Origin: an uncultured Lentisphaeraceae bacterium
Lineage (GTDB): Bacteria; Verrucomicrobiota; Kiritimatiellia; RFP12; DVOR01
DNA length: 6,252 nucleotides
Reading direction: 5' to 3'
NCBI GenBank assembly: GCA_946056345.1
Contig: CAMGJH010000069.1
Location: 1-6,252, forward strand
The position numbers were made by a program, and so were the translations under genes. Positions 1 to 6,252 of this stretch are shown here, piece by piece; within the stretch, counting starts at the first letter, position 1, and each line of letters starts with the position of its first letter. The notes beneath the pieces are model-generated. The model had not been told where the DNA came from, made no database searches, and saw only the letters and a program-made list of their open reading frames with translations.

Positions 1-329
1 AGGTTGCCGGCGTGGGTGGAGACGAGGAGGCGGGCGGCTTTGCGGAGGTTGCGCACGCGCGTGTAGTAGCCCAGACCTTCCCAGGCTTTGAGGAGGGGCT
101 CGTCTTCGGCGGCGGCGAGGGAGGCGATGGTGGGGAAGGCGGCGAGGAAGCGCGCGAAGTAGGGGCGAACGGTCTCCACCTGGGTCTGCTGGAGCATAAT
201 TTCGCTGACCCAGACGGCGTAGGGATCGGGGTGGCCGCGCCAGGGCATCTCGCGCTGGTTGGCGCGGTACCAGGCGAGGAGGGCGGCGAAGCTCTCGGCG
301 AGGGCGGAGGAGGCGGGGGGCGGAATCAT
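1..329 (-). CDS. mutY: A/G-specific adenine DNA glycosylase MutY, N-terminal part (3' end cut by window edge)
   Basis: This gene encodes the base-excision repair glycosylase that removes adenine mispaired with 8-oxoguanine. Only the first 109 codons plus two bases are present; the gene runs off the left edge. The visible protein has the MutY N-terminal signature in order: a first helix with LAWYR at 18-22, then MPWR at 28-31, then DPYAVWVSEIMLQQTQV at 35-51, PYFARFL at 56-62, and WEGLGYYTRVRNL at 83-95. Glu43 in the SEIMLQQTQ stretch aligns with the catalytic glutamate (Glu37 in E. coli). The helix-hairpin-helix Asp and the FeS-cluster cysteines would lie outside the window. The ATG at 329 gives the expected N-terminal length. 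No Shine-Dalgarno sequence precedes it, and the T-tract of the pheS terminator ends 5 nt upstream. An in-frame GTG at 353 would lie inside the terminator hairpin and is less likely. The family call is very secure; the start is less so. Confidence 0.94.
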   Translation of the reverse strand, partial: MIPPPASSALAESFAALLAWYRANQREMPWRGHPDPYAVWVSEIMLQQTQVETVRPYFARFLAAFPTIASLAAAEDEPLLKAWEGLGYYTRVRNLRKAARLLVSTHAGN

Positions 330-334
330 CTTGC

Positions 335-369
335 AAAAAAGGCCCGCCTCCACAGGTGAAGCGGGCCTT
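335..369 (-). terminator. Intrinsic (rho-independent) terminator after pheS
   Basis: On the minus strand a perfect 9-bp stem, AAGGCCCGC pairing with GCGGGCCTT (361-369 with 339-347), encloses a 13-nt loop. It runs straight into a tract of six T residues (340 down to 335), two of which belong to the stem. It lies 21 nt after the pheS stop codon. A smaller hairpin, CGGCC-CTTC-GGCCG (376-389), sits between the stop and the terminator. There is no T-run on the other side, so it works only for minus-strand transcription. It closes the cysS-to-pheS unit and ends only 5 nt before the mutY start codon. Confidence 0.9.
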
Positions 370-390
370 GATGGGCGGCCGAAGGGCCGG

Positions 391-1407
391 TTAGCGCATC
401 TGCGAGAGGAAGCGGATGTCGTTCTCGTAGAGGAAGCGGATGTCGGGGATGCCGTACTTAATCATCGCGATGCGCTCGACACCCATGCCGAAGGCGTAGC
501 CGTAGACCTGCTCGGGGTCGTAACCGACGTGCTCGTAGACGCGCGGATCGACCATCCCCGCGCCGGCAATCTCAATCCAACCGCTCTGCTTGCAGACGCG
601 GCAGCCCTTGCCCTTGCAGACGTGGCAGGTGAAGTCCACCTCCACGCTCGGCTCGGTGAAGGGGAAGAAGTGCGGACGGAAGCGCACGCCAATCTCCGGG
701 CCCATCATCGCGCGGGCGAAGTAGGCGAGCGTGCTCTTGAGGTCGGCCAAAGAGACGGGGCGGGTGTCGACATAGAGGCCCTCAATCTGGTGGAAGTTGG
801 CCGAGTGGGTGGCGTCGGTGGTGTCGCGGCGATAGCAGCGGCCAGGGTTGATGATGCGCACGGGGGGCGGATTGCCCATCATCGTGCGGATTTGCACCGG
901 GCTGGTCTGCGTGCGCAGGAGTGTCTCGGCGTCGAACCAGAAGGTGTCGCTCGGGTCCATCGAGGGGTGATGGGGGGCGGTGTTGAGGGCGGTGAAGTTG
1001 TTGAACTTGTTCTCGATGTCCGGGCCGTCGGCCACGGTGAAGCCCAGGCGGTGGAAGATCTCGGCGGCCTCTTCAATGACGCGGGAGACGGGGTGGATGA
1101 CGCCCTCGGCGCGCCAACGGCCGGGGAGGGAGACGTCGAAGGCCGCCACCGGCTCGGCGGAAGCCTGGAGCGCGAGGGTCTTCTCGGCGAGGGCGGCCTC
1201 GAAGGCACCGCGCCAGGTGCCGAGCTCCTTGCCGAAGGCCGGGCGATCGGCGGGGGGAACGTCCTTCATCTGCTTGACCAAGCCCGGGATAAGGCCGTTG
1301 CGGCCGAGGTAGCGCACGCGCAGCGCGTCGAGGGCATCGGTGGAGGTGGCGGCGGCGAGCGCCTGCAAAGAGGCAGCGTGTTCTTGCTGAAGTTCTTGGA
1401 GTGTCAT
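391..1407 (-). CDS. pheS: Phenylalanine--tRNA ligase alpha subunit
   Basis: This is the catalytic alpha subunit of the cytoplasmic class II (alpha-beta)2 phenylalanyl-tRNA synthetase, which charges tRNA-Phe. The 338 residues compare with 327 in E. coli. Residues 1-85 form the N-terminal tRNA-binding coiled coil, with RYLGRNGLIP at 32-41. The catalytic core follows: HPVSRVIEE at 105-113 opens it, GPDIE is at 128-132, HHPSMDPSDTFW at 146-157, and TSPVQIRTM at 168-176. Motif 2 is GRCYRRDTTDATHSANFHQIEG at 189-210, written here by position and key residues Arg190, Arg193 and His206. FRPHFFPFTEPSVEVD (243-258) precedes motif 3, GMGVERIAM, at 307-315. Ala305 aligns with the substrate-specificity alanine (Ala294 in E. 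coli). Residues 261-272 carry a Cys-X2-Cys-X4-Cys-X2-Cys knuckle, absent from E. coli PheS. The gene starts 12 nt after panB with only a weak Shine-Dalgarno. The usual partner pheT does not follow; a terminator does. Confidence 0.97.
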   Translation of the reverse strand: MTLQELQQEHAASLQALAAATSTDALDALRVRYLGRNGLIPGLVKQMKDVPPADRPAFGKELGTWRGAFEAALAEKTLALQASAEPVAAFDVSLPGRWRAEGVIHPVSRVIEEAAEIFHRLGFTVADGPDIENKFNNFTALNTAPHHPSMDPSDTFWFDAETLLRTQTSPVQIRTMMGNPPPVRIINPGRCYRRDTTDATHSANFHQIEGLYVDTRPVSLADLKSTLAYFARAMMGPEIGVRFRPHFFPFTEPSVEVDFTCHVCKGKGCRVCKQSGWIEIAGAGMVDPRVYEHVGYDPEQVYGYAFGMGVERIAMIKYGIPDIRFLYENDIRFLSQMR

Positions 1408-1419
1408 AGTCTTGCTCGA

Positions 1420-2226
1420 TTACTGATAGGATTCGGCTTCGGCCGGGAAGGTGCGGGCGGCGACCTCACCGGCATAGGCGCGCAGGGCATCCTGGATGGT
1501 CTGGCCGAGGGTGGCAAAGGTGCGGGCGAACTTGGGCACGTGGCCGATGTTGAGGCCCAGGAGGTCCTGCCAGACGAGGATCTGTCCATCGGTCTGCGCG
1601 CCGGCGCCAATGCCGATGACGGGGATGGAGACGGCCTTGGTAATGGCCGTGCCCAGGGCCGCCGGCACGCCTTCCACCACCAGGCAGAAGCACCCGGCAC
1701 TGGCGAGGAGTTTGGCCTCCTCAATCAGGCGCTTGGCAGCCTCGGCTTCGCGCCCCTGGACCTTGAAGCCGCCCATCGCCAGGCAACTCTGCGGGGTGAG
1801 GCCGAGGTGGCCACAGACGGGGATGCCAGCCTCGACCAGGCGGCGGATGAGCGGCACGCAGCGCTCGCCGCCCTCGAGCTTGACGCCATCGGCATCGCCC
1901 TCTTTAATCAGGCGCAGGGCGTTGCGGAAGCCCTCGTCGTCGCTGACCTGGTAGGCGCCGAAGGGAAGGTCGGCAATCACCATCGGGGAGCGGAGCACGC
2001 GGGCCACGCAGCGGGTGTGGTAGATCATCTCGTCGAGGGTGACGGGCAGGGGCGAGTTGTGGCCCTGCATCGTCATCCCCAGCGAGTCGCCCACGAGCAC
2101 AAGCGGGATGAGCCCGGGCTCGAGCGCCTCGATGAGCGTGGCGCTGGTGGCGTCATAACAAGTGACCGTGGCGAAGGCGCGCTTGCCCTTCAACTCCCGC
2201 AGCTTCTGCGGCGTCCAACTACGCAT
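1420..2226 (-). CDS. panB: 3-methyl-2-oxobutanoate hydroxymethyltransferase (ketopantoate hydroxymethyltransferase)
   Basis: This cytoplasmic enzyme transfers a hydroxymethyl group from 5,10-methylene-tetrahydrofolate to 2-oxoisovalerate, making ketopantoate, the first committed step to pantothenate and CoA. The 268 residues match the family length (264 in E. coli) and form one TIM-barrel domain. Key motifs are VTCYDATSA at 21-29, VGDSLGMTMQGH at 45-56, the substrate-region YHT at 69-71, ADLPF at 85-89, VKLEGGE at 115-121, and CGHLGLTPQS at 138-147. FKVQGR is at 154-159, VEGVP at 184-188, and VIGIGAG and TDGQILV follow. By family comparison Asp47, Asp86 and Glu118 bind Mg2+, Lys116 contacts substrate, and Glu185 is the catalytic residue; all are present. 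It lies 9 nt after fhs with a strong AAGGAG site overlapping the fhs stop. No panC or panD is in the window, so it is split from the rest of its pathway but sits beside a gene that feeds the folate one-carbon pool. Confidence 0.97.
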   Translation of the reverse strand: MRSWTPQKLRELKGKRAFATVTCYDATSATLIEALEPGLIPLVLVGDSLGMTMQGHNSPLPVTLDEMIYHTRCVARVLRSPMVIADLPFGAYQVSDDEGFRNALRLIKEGDADGVKLEGGERCVPLIRRLVEAGIPVCGHLGLTPQSCLAMGGFKVQGREAEAAKRLIEEAKLLASAGCFCLVVEGVPAALGTAITKAVSIPVIGIGAGAQTDGQILVWQDLLGLNIGHVPKFARTFATLGQTIQDALRAYAGEVAARTFPAEAESYQ

Positions 2227-2231
2227 AGCGT

Positions 2232-2237
2232 CTCCTT
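2232..2237 (-). promoter_or_regulatory. Ribosome-binding site of panB overlapping the fhs stop codon
   Basis: On the minus strand AAGGAG lies 5 nt before the panB ATG. Its first two bases are the last two bases of the fhs stop codon (TAAGGAG). Ribosomes ending on fhs would stop right on the panB initiation site, so translational coupling is likely. It also confirms the panB start at 2226. Confidence 0.85.
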
Positions 2238-4005
2238 AGAAGAGTCCCTTGACCTTGCCGGTCTCGACGTCGACATCGATGCGGCGATAGGCCGGGTTGG
2301 CGGAGGTGCCGGGCATCAACATAATCTTGCCGGAGACCGGGACGATGAAGCCCGCGCCCTGGTAGATGAGGATGTCCTGGACCTTCAGGCGCCAGCCGGT
2401 GGGGCGGCCAATCTTGGTGGCATCGTCGGAGAGCGAGTATTGGGTCTTGGCCACGCAGATGGGCAGGTGGGCCGTCTCGGGATTGGCCTCGAAGGCGCGC
2501 ATCTTCTCAAGCGCGGCCGGCTCGTAATCGACCCCGTCGCCGCCGTAGACCTCCTTGACCTGCTTCTCGAGGCGCGCGGAGAGGGGCTCGGCCACGTCGC
2601 AGAGGAAGTGGAAGTCGTTGGGCTCCTCGCAGGCGGCGATAACCTGGCGGGCGAGCTCCTCGGCCCCCTCGCCACCCTTCTCCCAGTGCTTGGAGAGGGC
2701 GAAGCGGCAGCCGGCCTCCTCGACAATCTGCTTGACGAGGGCGACTTCGGCATCGGTGTCGGTGTAGAAGTGGTTGAGGCAGACGACCGGGCGGATACCA
2801 GACTTGCGAATGATGTCGATGTGCGCGAGCAGGTTCGTGCGGCAGCCGGCCTCCAGCAGCGGGAGGTTCTCCTGGGTGTAGGCTGGATCGAGGGGCGTGC
2901 CGGGCTTGACGTCGGGCGCACCGCCGTGGCGCTTGAGAGCACGGATGGTGGCCACGAGGACCACGGCATCGGGCTTGAGGCCCGAGCAACGGCACTTGAT
3001 GTTCCAGAACTTCTCGAAGCCCATATCCGCCGCGAAGCCGCTCTCGGTGACCACGTAGTCGGTGAGCGCGCAGGCCACGCGGTCGGCAATCACCGAGTTC
3101 TGGCCGATGGCGATGTTGGCGAAGGGGCCGGCGTGGACGAGGACGGGCTGGCCCTCGATGGTCTGCATCAGCGTGGGGTTGAGGGCGCGCACGAGCCAAG
3201 CGGTCATCGCGCCGGCCACCTCCAGGTCATCGGCTGTGACGGGCTTGCCCTGCTTGGTGTAGGCCACGATGATGCGGCCGATGCGCTTGCGCAGGTCGGC
3301 GAGGTCGGAAGCCACCGCGAGGATGGCCATCACTTCGGAGGCCACGGTGATGTAGAAGCCCGAGTCCATCTCAAAGCCGTTGAGGGTGCCGGCGCCCAGG
3401 CCGATGCGGATCTGGCGCAGCCCCTGCGCGCAAAAGTCCAGCGCCCACTTGAACTGCACGCGCGCGGGGTCGATATCCAGGCGCGTGAGCTTCTTGGTGG
3501 CGAGCCAGGCGTCATCGTGGTTGCGCTCGTGCTGCATCCGCGAGTTGATGGCCACCATGCAGAGGTTGTTGGCCTTCTCGACGGCATCGAAGTCGCCCGT
3601 CAGCCCCAGCGAGAGGGGCGTGAGGGGGATGACCTGCGCCAGACCGCCACCGGCCGCGCCGCCCTTGATGTTGAAAGTGGGGCCGCCCGAGGGCTGACGG
3701 AGCGTGCCGCAGCACGCCTTGCCCAAGCGCCCGAGGCCTTCGAGCAGACCGACGGTGGTGGTGGTCTTGCCCTCGCCCAGGGGCGTGGGGGTGATGGCCG
3801 TCACGTCGATGTACTTGGCCTTCTGCTTCCCACCGGTGCGGGCGAAGACGGCGTGGGCATCAATCTTCGCGTAGCTGTTGCCATAGGGGATGAGTTCGCC
3901 GTCGGCCACGCCCAGGTCGCGCGCCACCTCGGCAATCGGGCGCATCTCGGTCTCGGCGGCCTCGGCAATCTGCCAATCTTTCAACTTCGTAGGATCCAAC
4001 TTCAT
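2236..4005 (-). CDS. fhs: Formate--tetrahydrofolate ligase (10-formyl-THF synthetase)
   Basis: This cytoplasmic enzyme makes 10-formyl-tetrahydrofolate from formate, tetrahydrofolate and ATP, feeding purine synthesis, initiator tRNA formylation and, after reduction, methylene-THF. It also serves the methyl branch of the Wood-Ljungdahl pathway, but nothing else from that pathway is here. From the chosen start it has 589 residues, longer than the roughly 556 of the clostridial enzyme but normal for the subtype that begins with DWQIAEAAE (here 10-18). The P-loop is TPLGEGKTTTT at 74-84. RQPSGGP (103-109) leads to FNIKGGAAGGG (111-121), then LTGDFDAV at 135-142. Further motifs are ITVASEVMAIL, GAMTAWLVRAL, GPFANIAIGQNS, VTESGFAADMGFEKFWNIKCR, VVCLNHFYTDT and the C-terminal MPGTSANPAYRRIDVD. 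An in-frame GTG at 4047 overlapping the tmk stop would add 14 unconserved residues. The ATG at 4005 has a GGAG site 8 nt upstream and gives the family N terminus, so I prefer it. Confidence 0.97.
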   Translation of the reverse strand: MKLDPTKLKDWQIAEAAETEMRPIAEVARDLGVADGELIPYGNSYAKIDAHAVFARTGGKQKAKYIDVTAITPTPLGEGKTTTTVGLLEGLGRLGKACCGTLRQPSGGPTFNIKGGAAGGGLAQVIPLTPLSLGLTGDFDAVEKANNLCMVAINSRMQHERNHDDAWLATKKLTRLDIDPARVQFKWALDFCAQGLRQIRIGLGAGTLNGFEMDSGFYITVASEVMAILAVASDLADLRKRIGRIIVAYTKQGKPVTADDLEVAGAMTAWLVRALNPTLMQTIEGQPVLVHAGPFANIAIGQNSVIADRVACALTDYVVTESGFAADMGFEKFWNIKCRCSGLKPDAVVLVATIRALKRHGGAPDVKPGTPLDPAYTQENLPLLEAGCRTNLLAHIDIIRKSGIRPVVCLNHFYTDTDAEVALVKQIVEEAGCRFALSKHWEKGGEGAEELARQVIAACEEPNDFHFLCDVAEPLSARLEKQVKEVYGGDGVDYEPAALEKMRAFEANPETAHLPICVAKTQYSLSDDATKIGRPTGWRLKVQDILIYQGAGFIVPVSGKIMLMPGTSANPAYRRIDVDVETGKVKGLF

Positions 4006-4013
4006 CGTCTTCT

Positions 4014-4017
4014 CTCC
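4014..4017 (-). promoter_or_regulatory. Ribosome-binding site supporting the fhs start at 4005
   Basis: On the minus strand GGAG, within TGGAGAGAAG, lies 8 nt before the ATG at 4005. The alternative GTG at 4047 lies inside the tmk end and has no comparable site, so this sequence decides between the two starts. Confidence 0.7.
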
Positions 4018-4026
4018 ACATCTTGC

Positions 4027-4043
4027 GGCGCGTTTGGCGCCAA
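4027..4043. other. Overlapping palindrome and short hairpin between tmk and fhs
   Basis: The 38-nt tmk-fhs gap contains a perfect 10-bp palindrome, TTGGCGCCAA (4034-4043), directly after the tmk stop. It overlaps a 5-bp hairpin, GGCGC-gtttg-GCGCC (4027-4041). No T-tract follows on either strand, so this is not an intrinsic terminator. It may be an mRNA processing or protein-binding site, or chance in GC-rich DNA. Confidence 0.35.
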
Positions 4044-4669
4044 TCACGTAAAGCTTTCTACGGCTGCGAGGATCTGCGCGGCGGTCTGCGCCTCGCTGCC
4101 GCTACTATCAATCACCCGGAAGCGCGCCGGCTCTGCGGCGGCCATCTCTCGGAACCCTTCGGCCAGGCGGCGATGGAAGGCCGCCTGCTCCTGCTCAAAA
4201 CGGTCTGCCGGCCCCTTGCGTTCGGCCAGACGCCGGGCGCTCTCGGCCTCGGGAATATCCAGCAGAAGCGTCAAATCGGGCATCAGACTGCCGGTGGCAA
4301 AGGCGTTCAAGGCGCGCAACTGCGCCAGTTCCAGCCCGCGACCGTAGCCCTGATAGGCAAAGGTGGAGTCGCAAAAGCGGTCGCACAACACCCAGGTGCC
4401 GCGCGCGAGGGCCGGCTCGATGACCTGCGAAACCAACTGCGCCCGGCTCGCCAGGAAGAGCAACACCTCCGCGCGCGTCTGCGGGGCCTCGCCGGCCGCA
4501 TTAAATTGCAGGAGCCCGCGCACCGCCTCGCAGAGCGGCGTTCCGCCCGGCTCGCGCGTGGTCAGCACCTCGATGCCCCGCCCGCGCAACGCCTCGGCCA
4601 GGCGCGCTAGGTGCGTGCTCTTGCCGGCCCCCTCGGGCCCTTCCAGCGTAATGAACTTGCCGCGCGCCA

Positions 4670-4670
<1 letters not shown>
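4044..4670 (-). CDS. tmk: Thymidylate kinase (dTMP kinase)
   Basis: This cytoplasmic enzyme phosphorylates dTMP to dTDP with ATP, on the route to dTTP for DNA synthesis. The 208 residues fit the family (213 in E. coli). Motifs in order are the P-loop GPEGAGKST at 11-19, the dTMP-binding TREPGGTP at 38-45, and FLASRAQLV at 72-80. The DRF motif, with Asp97 and Arg98, continues as DSTFAYQGYGRG at 101-112. PDLTLLLDIP is at 131-140, and the LID segment AERKGPADRFEQE is at 149-161. Basic residues in the LID rather than in the P-loop point to the E. coli-like (type II) arrangement. The ATG at 4670 shares one base with the cysS stop (TGATG), a typical translational-coupling junction. An upstream in-frame start would add 33 unconserved residues overlapping cysS. 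The frequent neighbour holB is not here; fhs follows instead. dTMP synthesis uses methylene-THF, a loose metabolic link to the next two genes. Confidence 0.96.
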
Positions 4671-6079
<1,409 letters not shown>

Positions 6080-6086
6080 CGTCACG

Positions 6087-6092
6087 TCCTTT
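6087..6092 (-). promoter_or_regulatory. Ribosome-binding site of cysS
   Basis: On the minus strand AAAGGA lies 7 nt before the ATG at 6079. It fixes this start in preference to the longer open frame that reaches 6130. Confidence 0.75.
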
Positions 6093-6108
6093 GCTAAAAC
6101 GAGCCCAT

Positions 6109-6117
6109 AGTGTAGCA
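6109..6117 (-). promoter_or_regulatory. Probable extended -10 promoter of the cysS-tmk-fhs-panB-pheS operon
   Basis: On the minus strand TGCTACACT provides a TACACT -10 hexamer (6109-6114) preceded by the TGn extension. The transcript would begin near 6102 and leave a leader of about 20-25 nt containing the cysS ribosome-binding site. No good TTGACA-like -35 lies 16-18 bp upstream (that region reads about AAGCGA and is part of an inverted repeat). This fits an extended -10 promoter or one that needs an activator. It rests on sequence match only. Confidence 0.55.
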
Positions 6118-6129
6118 CAACCCCGAACA

Positions 6130-6153
6130 CTTCGCTTGCACGCCCAGGCGAAG
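6130..6153. repeat. Inverted repeat over the -35 position of the cysS promoter
   Basis: CTTCGCTTG (6130-6138) pairs with CAGGCGAAG (6145-6153) around a 6-nt loop, giving nine pairs with one G-T wobble. No T-run follows on either strand, so it is not a standard intrinsic terminator. It covers the expected -35 element of the proposed promoter, so an operator site is possible. It could also be a leftover transcription end of a gene to the right of the window. Confidence 0.45.
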
Positions 6154-6236
6154 ATGGCCGTTAGCGGTTGGCGGAAAGCCGTTGGCTGTTAGCGAATGGC
6201 GGGAGGCTGTGGAGGGATGGTGGTTGGCTGTGGGGC
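6153..6236. repeat. Degenerate 7-bp tandem repeat (about 12 units) upstream of cysS
   Basis: Read on the plus strand in steps of seven from 6153, units follow a consensus close to GTTGGCN or GTTAGCG. Near-consensus units begin at 6153, 6160, 6167, 6181, 6188, 6195 and 6223; the others (6174, 6202, 6209, 6216, 6230) are more diverged but keep the phase. The five GTTRGC cores start at 6160, 6167, 6181, 6188 and 6223, all separated by multiples of 7. The array is purine- and T-biased, G-rich and C-poor on this strand, unlike the coding DNA beside it. No gene is visible in the rest of the segment 6080-6252. Heptanucleotide repeats of this sort are known from intergenic DNA of several bacteria; the role here is unknown. 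Confidence 0.65.
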
Positions 6237-6252
6237 TGCTCACCCCCTCGCC

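Noticed and set aside
12..359. Plus-strand 115-codon open frame opposite mutY
   Set aside because: The minus strand carries an unmistakable MutY N terminus; the opposite frame is a Gly/Glu-rich shadow.
4006..4043. Tetrahydrofolate riboswitch before fhs
   Set aside because: The 38-nt gap is too short for the known THF riboswitch fold and lacks its junctions.
4027..4043. Terminator between tmk and fhs
   Set aside because: The hairpin has only five pairs and no T-run on either strand.
4006..4047. Upstream GTG start for fhs overlapping the tmk stop
   Set aside because: It would add 14 residues not seen in the family and bypass the GGAG site that fits the ATG at 4005.
259..4347. Plus-strand open frame of 1362 codons as a giant gene
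   Set aside because: It is exactly codon-antisense to fhs, panB and pheS, crosses their junctions and the terminator, and its translation is low-complexity Gly/Ala/Glu/Leu/His-rich sequence without recognisable domains. It arises from lack of TTA, CTA and TCA codons on the real strand.
6080..6252. T-box or other riboswitch leader controlling cysS
   Set aside because: The predicted leader is only about 20-25 nt, too short for a T-box, and no T-box core sequence or antiterminator pair is visible.

Overview
The window is a compact piece of a high-GC (about two-thirds G+C by eye) bacterial chromosome. Every supportable gene lies on the minus strand and every one is a housekeeping gene. No mobile element, CRISPR array, tRNA, rRNA or phage gene is visible. 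The phylum cannot be fixed from the sequence alone. The formate-tetrahydrofolate ligase belongs to the long (about 590-residue) subtype that I associate with anaerobes such as sulfate-reducing Deltaproteobacteria. The cytosine-rich codon use and usable Shine-Dalgarno sites rule out little.

Read in the direction of transcription (right to left), the layout is as follows. An upstream non-coding stretch (6080-6252) holds a degenerate 7-bp tandem repeat, a 9-bp-stem inverted repeat and a likely extended -10 promoter. Then come cysS (cysteinyl-tRNA synthetase, 4670-6079), tmk (thymidylate kinase, 4044-4670), fhs (formate-tetrahydrofolate ligase, 2236-4005), panB (ketopantoate hydroxymethyltransferase, 1420-2226) and pheS (phenylalanyl-tRNA synthetase alpha, 391-1407). 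A strong intrinsic terminator (335-369) follows, and then the first 109 codons of mutY (adenine DNA glycosylase), cut by the left window edge. The gaps inside the run are -1, 38, 9 and 12 nt, so cysS-tmk-fhs-panB-pheS looks like one five-gene transcription unit bounded by a promoter and a terminator.

Functionally the unit mixes two aminoacyl-tRNA synthetases with three one-carbon or nucleotide genes. Fhs loads formate onto tetrahydrofolate. PanB spends 5,10-methylene-tetrahydrofolate on the pantothenate/CoA pathway. Tmk phosphorylates dTMP, which is itself made with methylene-tetrahydrofolate. The fhs stop codon overlaps the panB ribosome-binding site, which suggests coupled translation. pheS has no pheT beside it.

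I found no convincing undescribed system. The items most worth a second look are the terminator that ends 5 nt before the mutY start codon, the heptad repeat and inverted repeat upstream of cysS, and the unusual gene order with pheS uncoupled from pheT.
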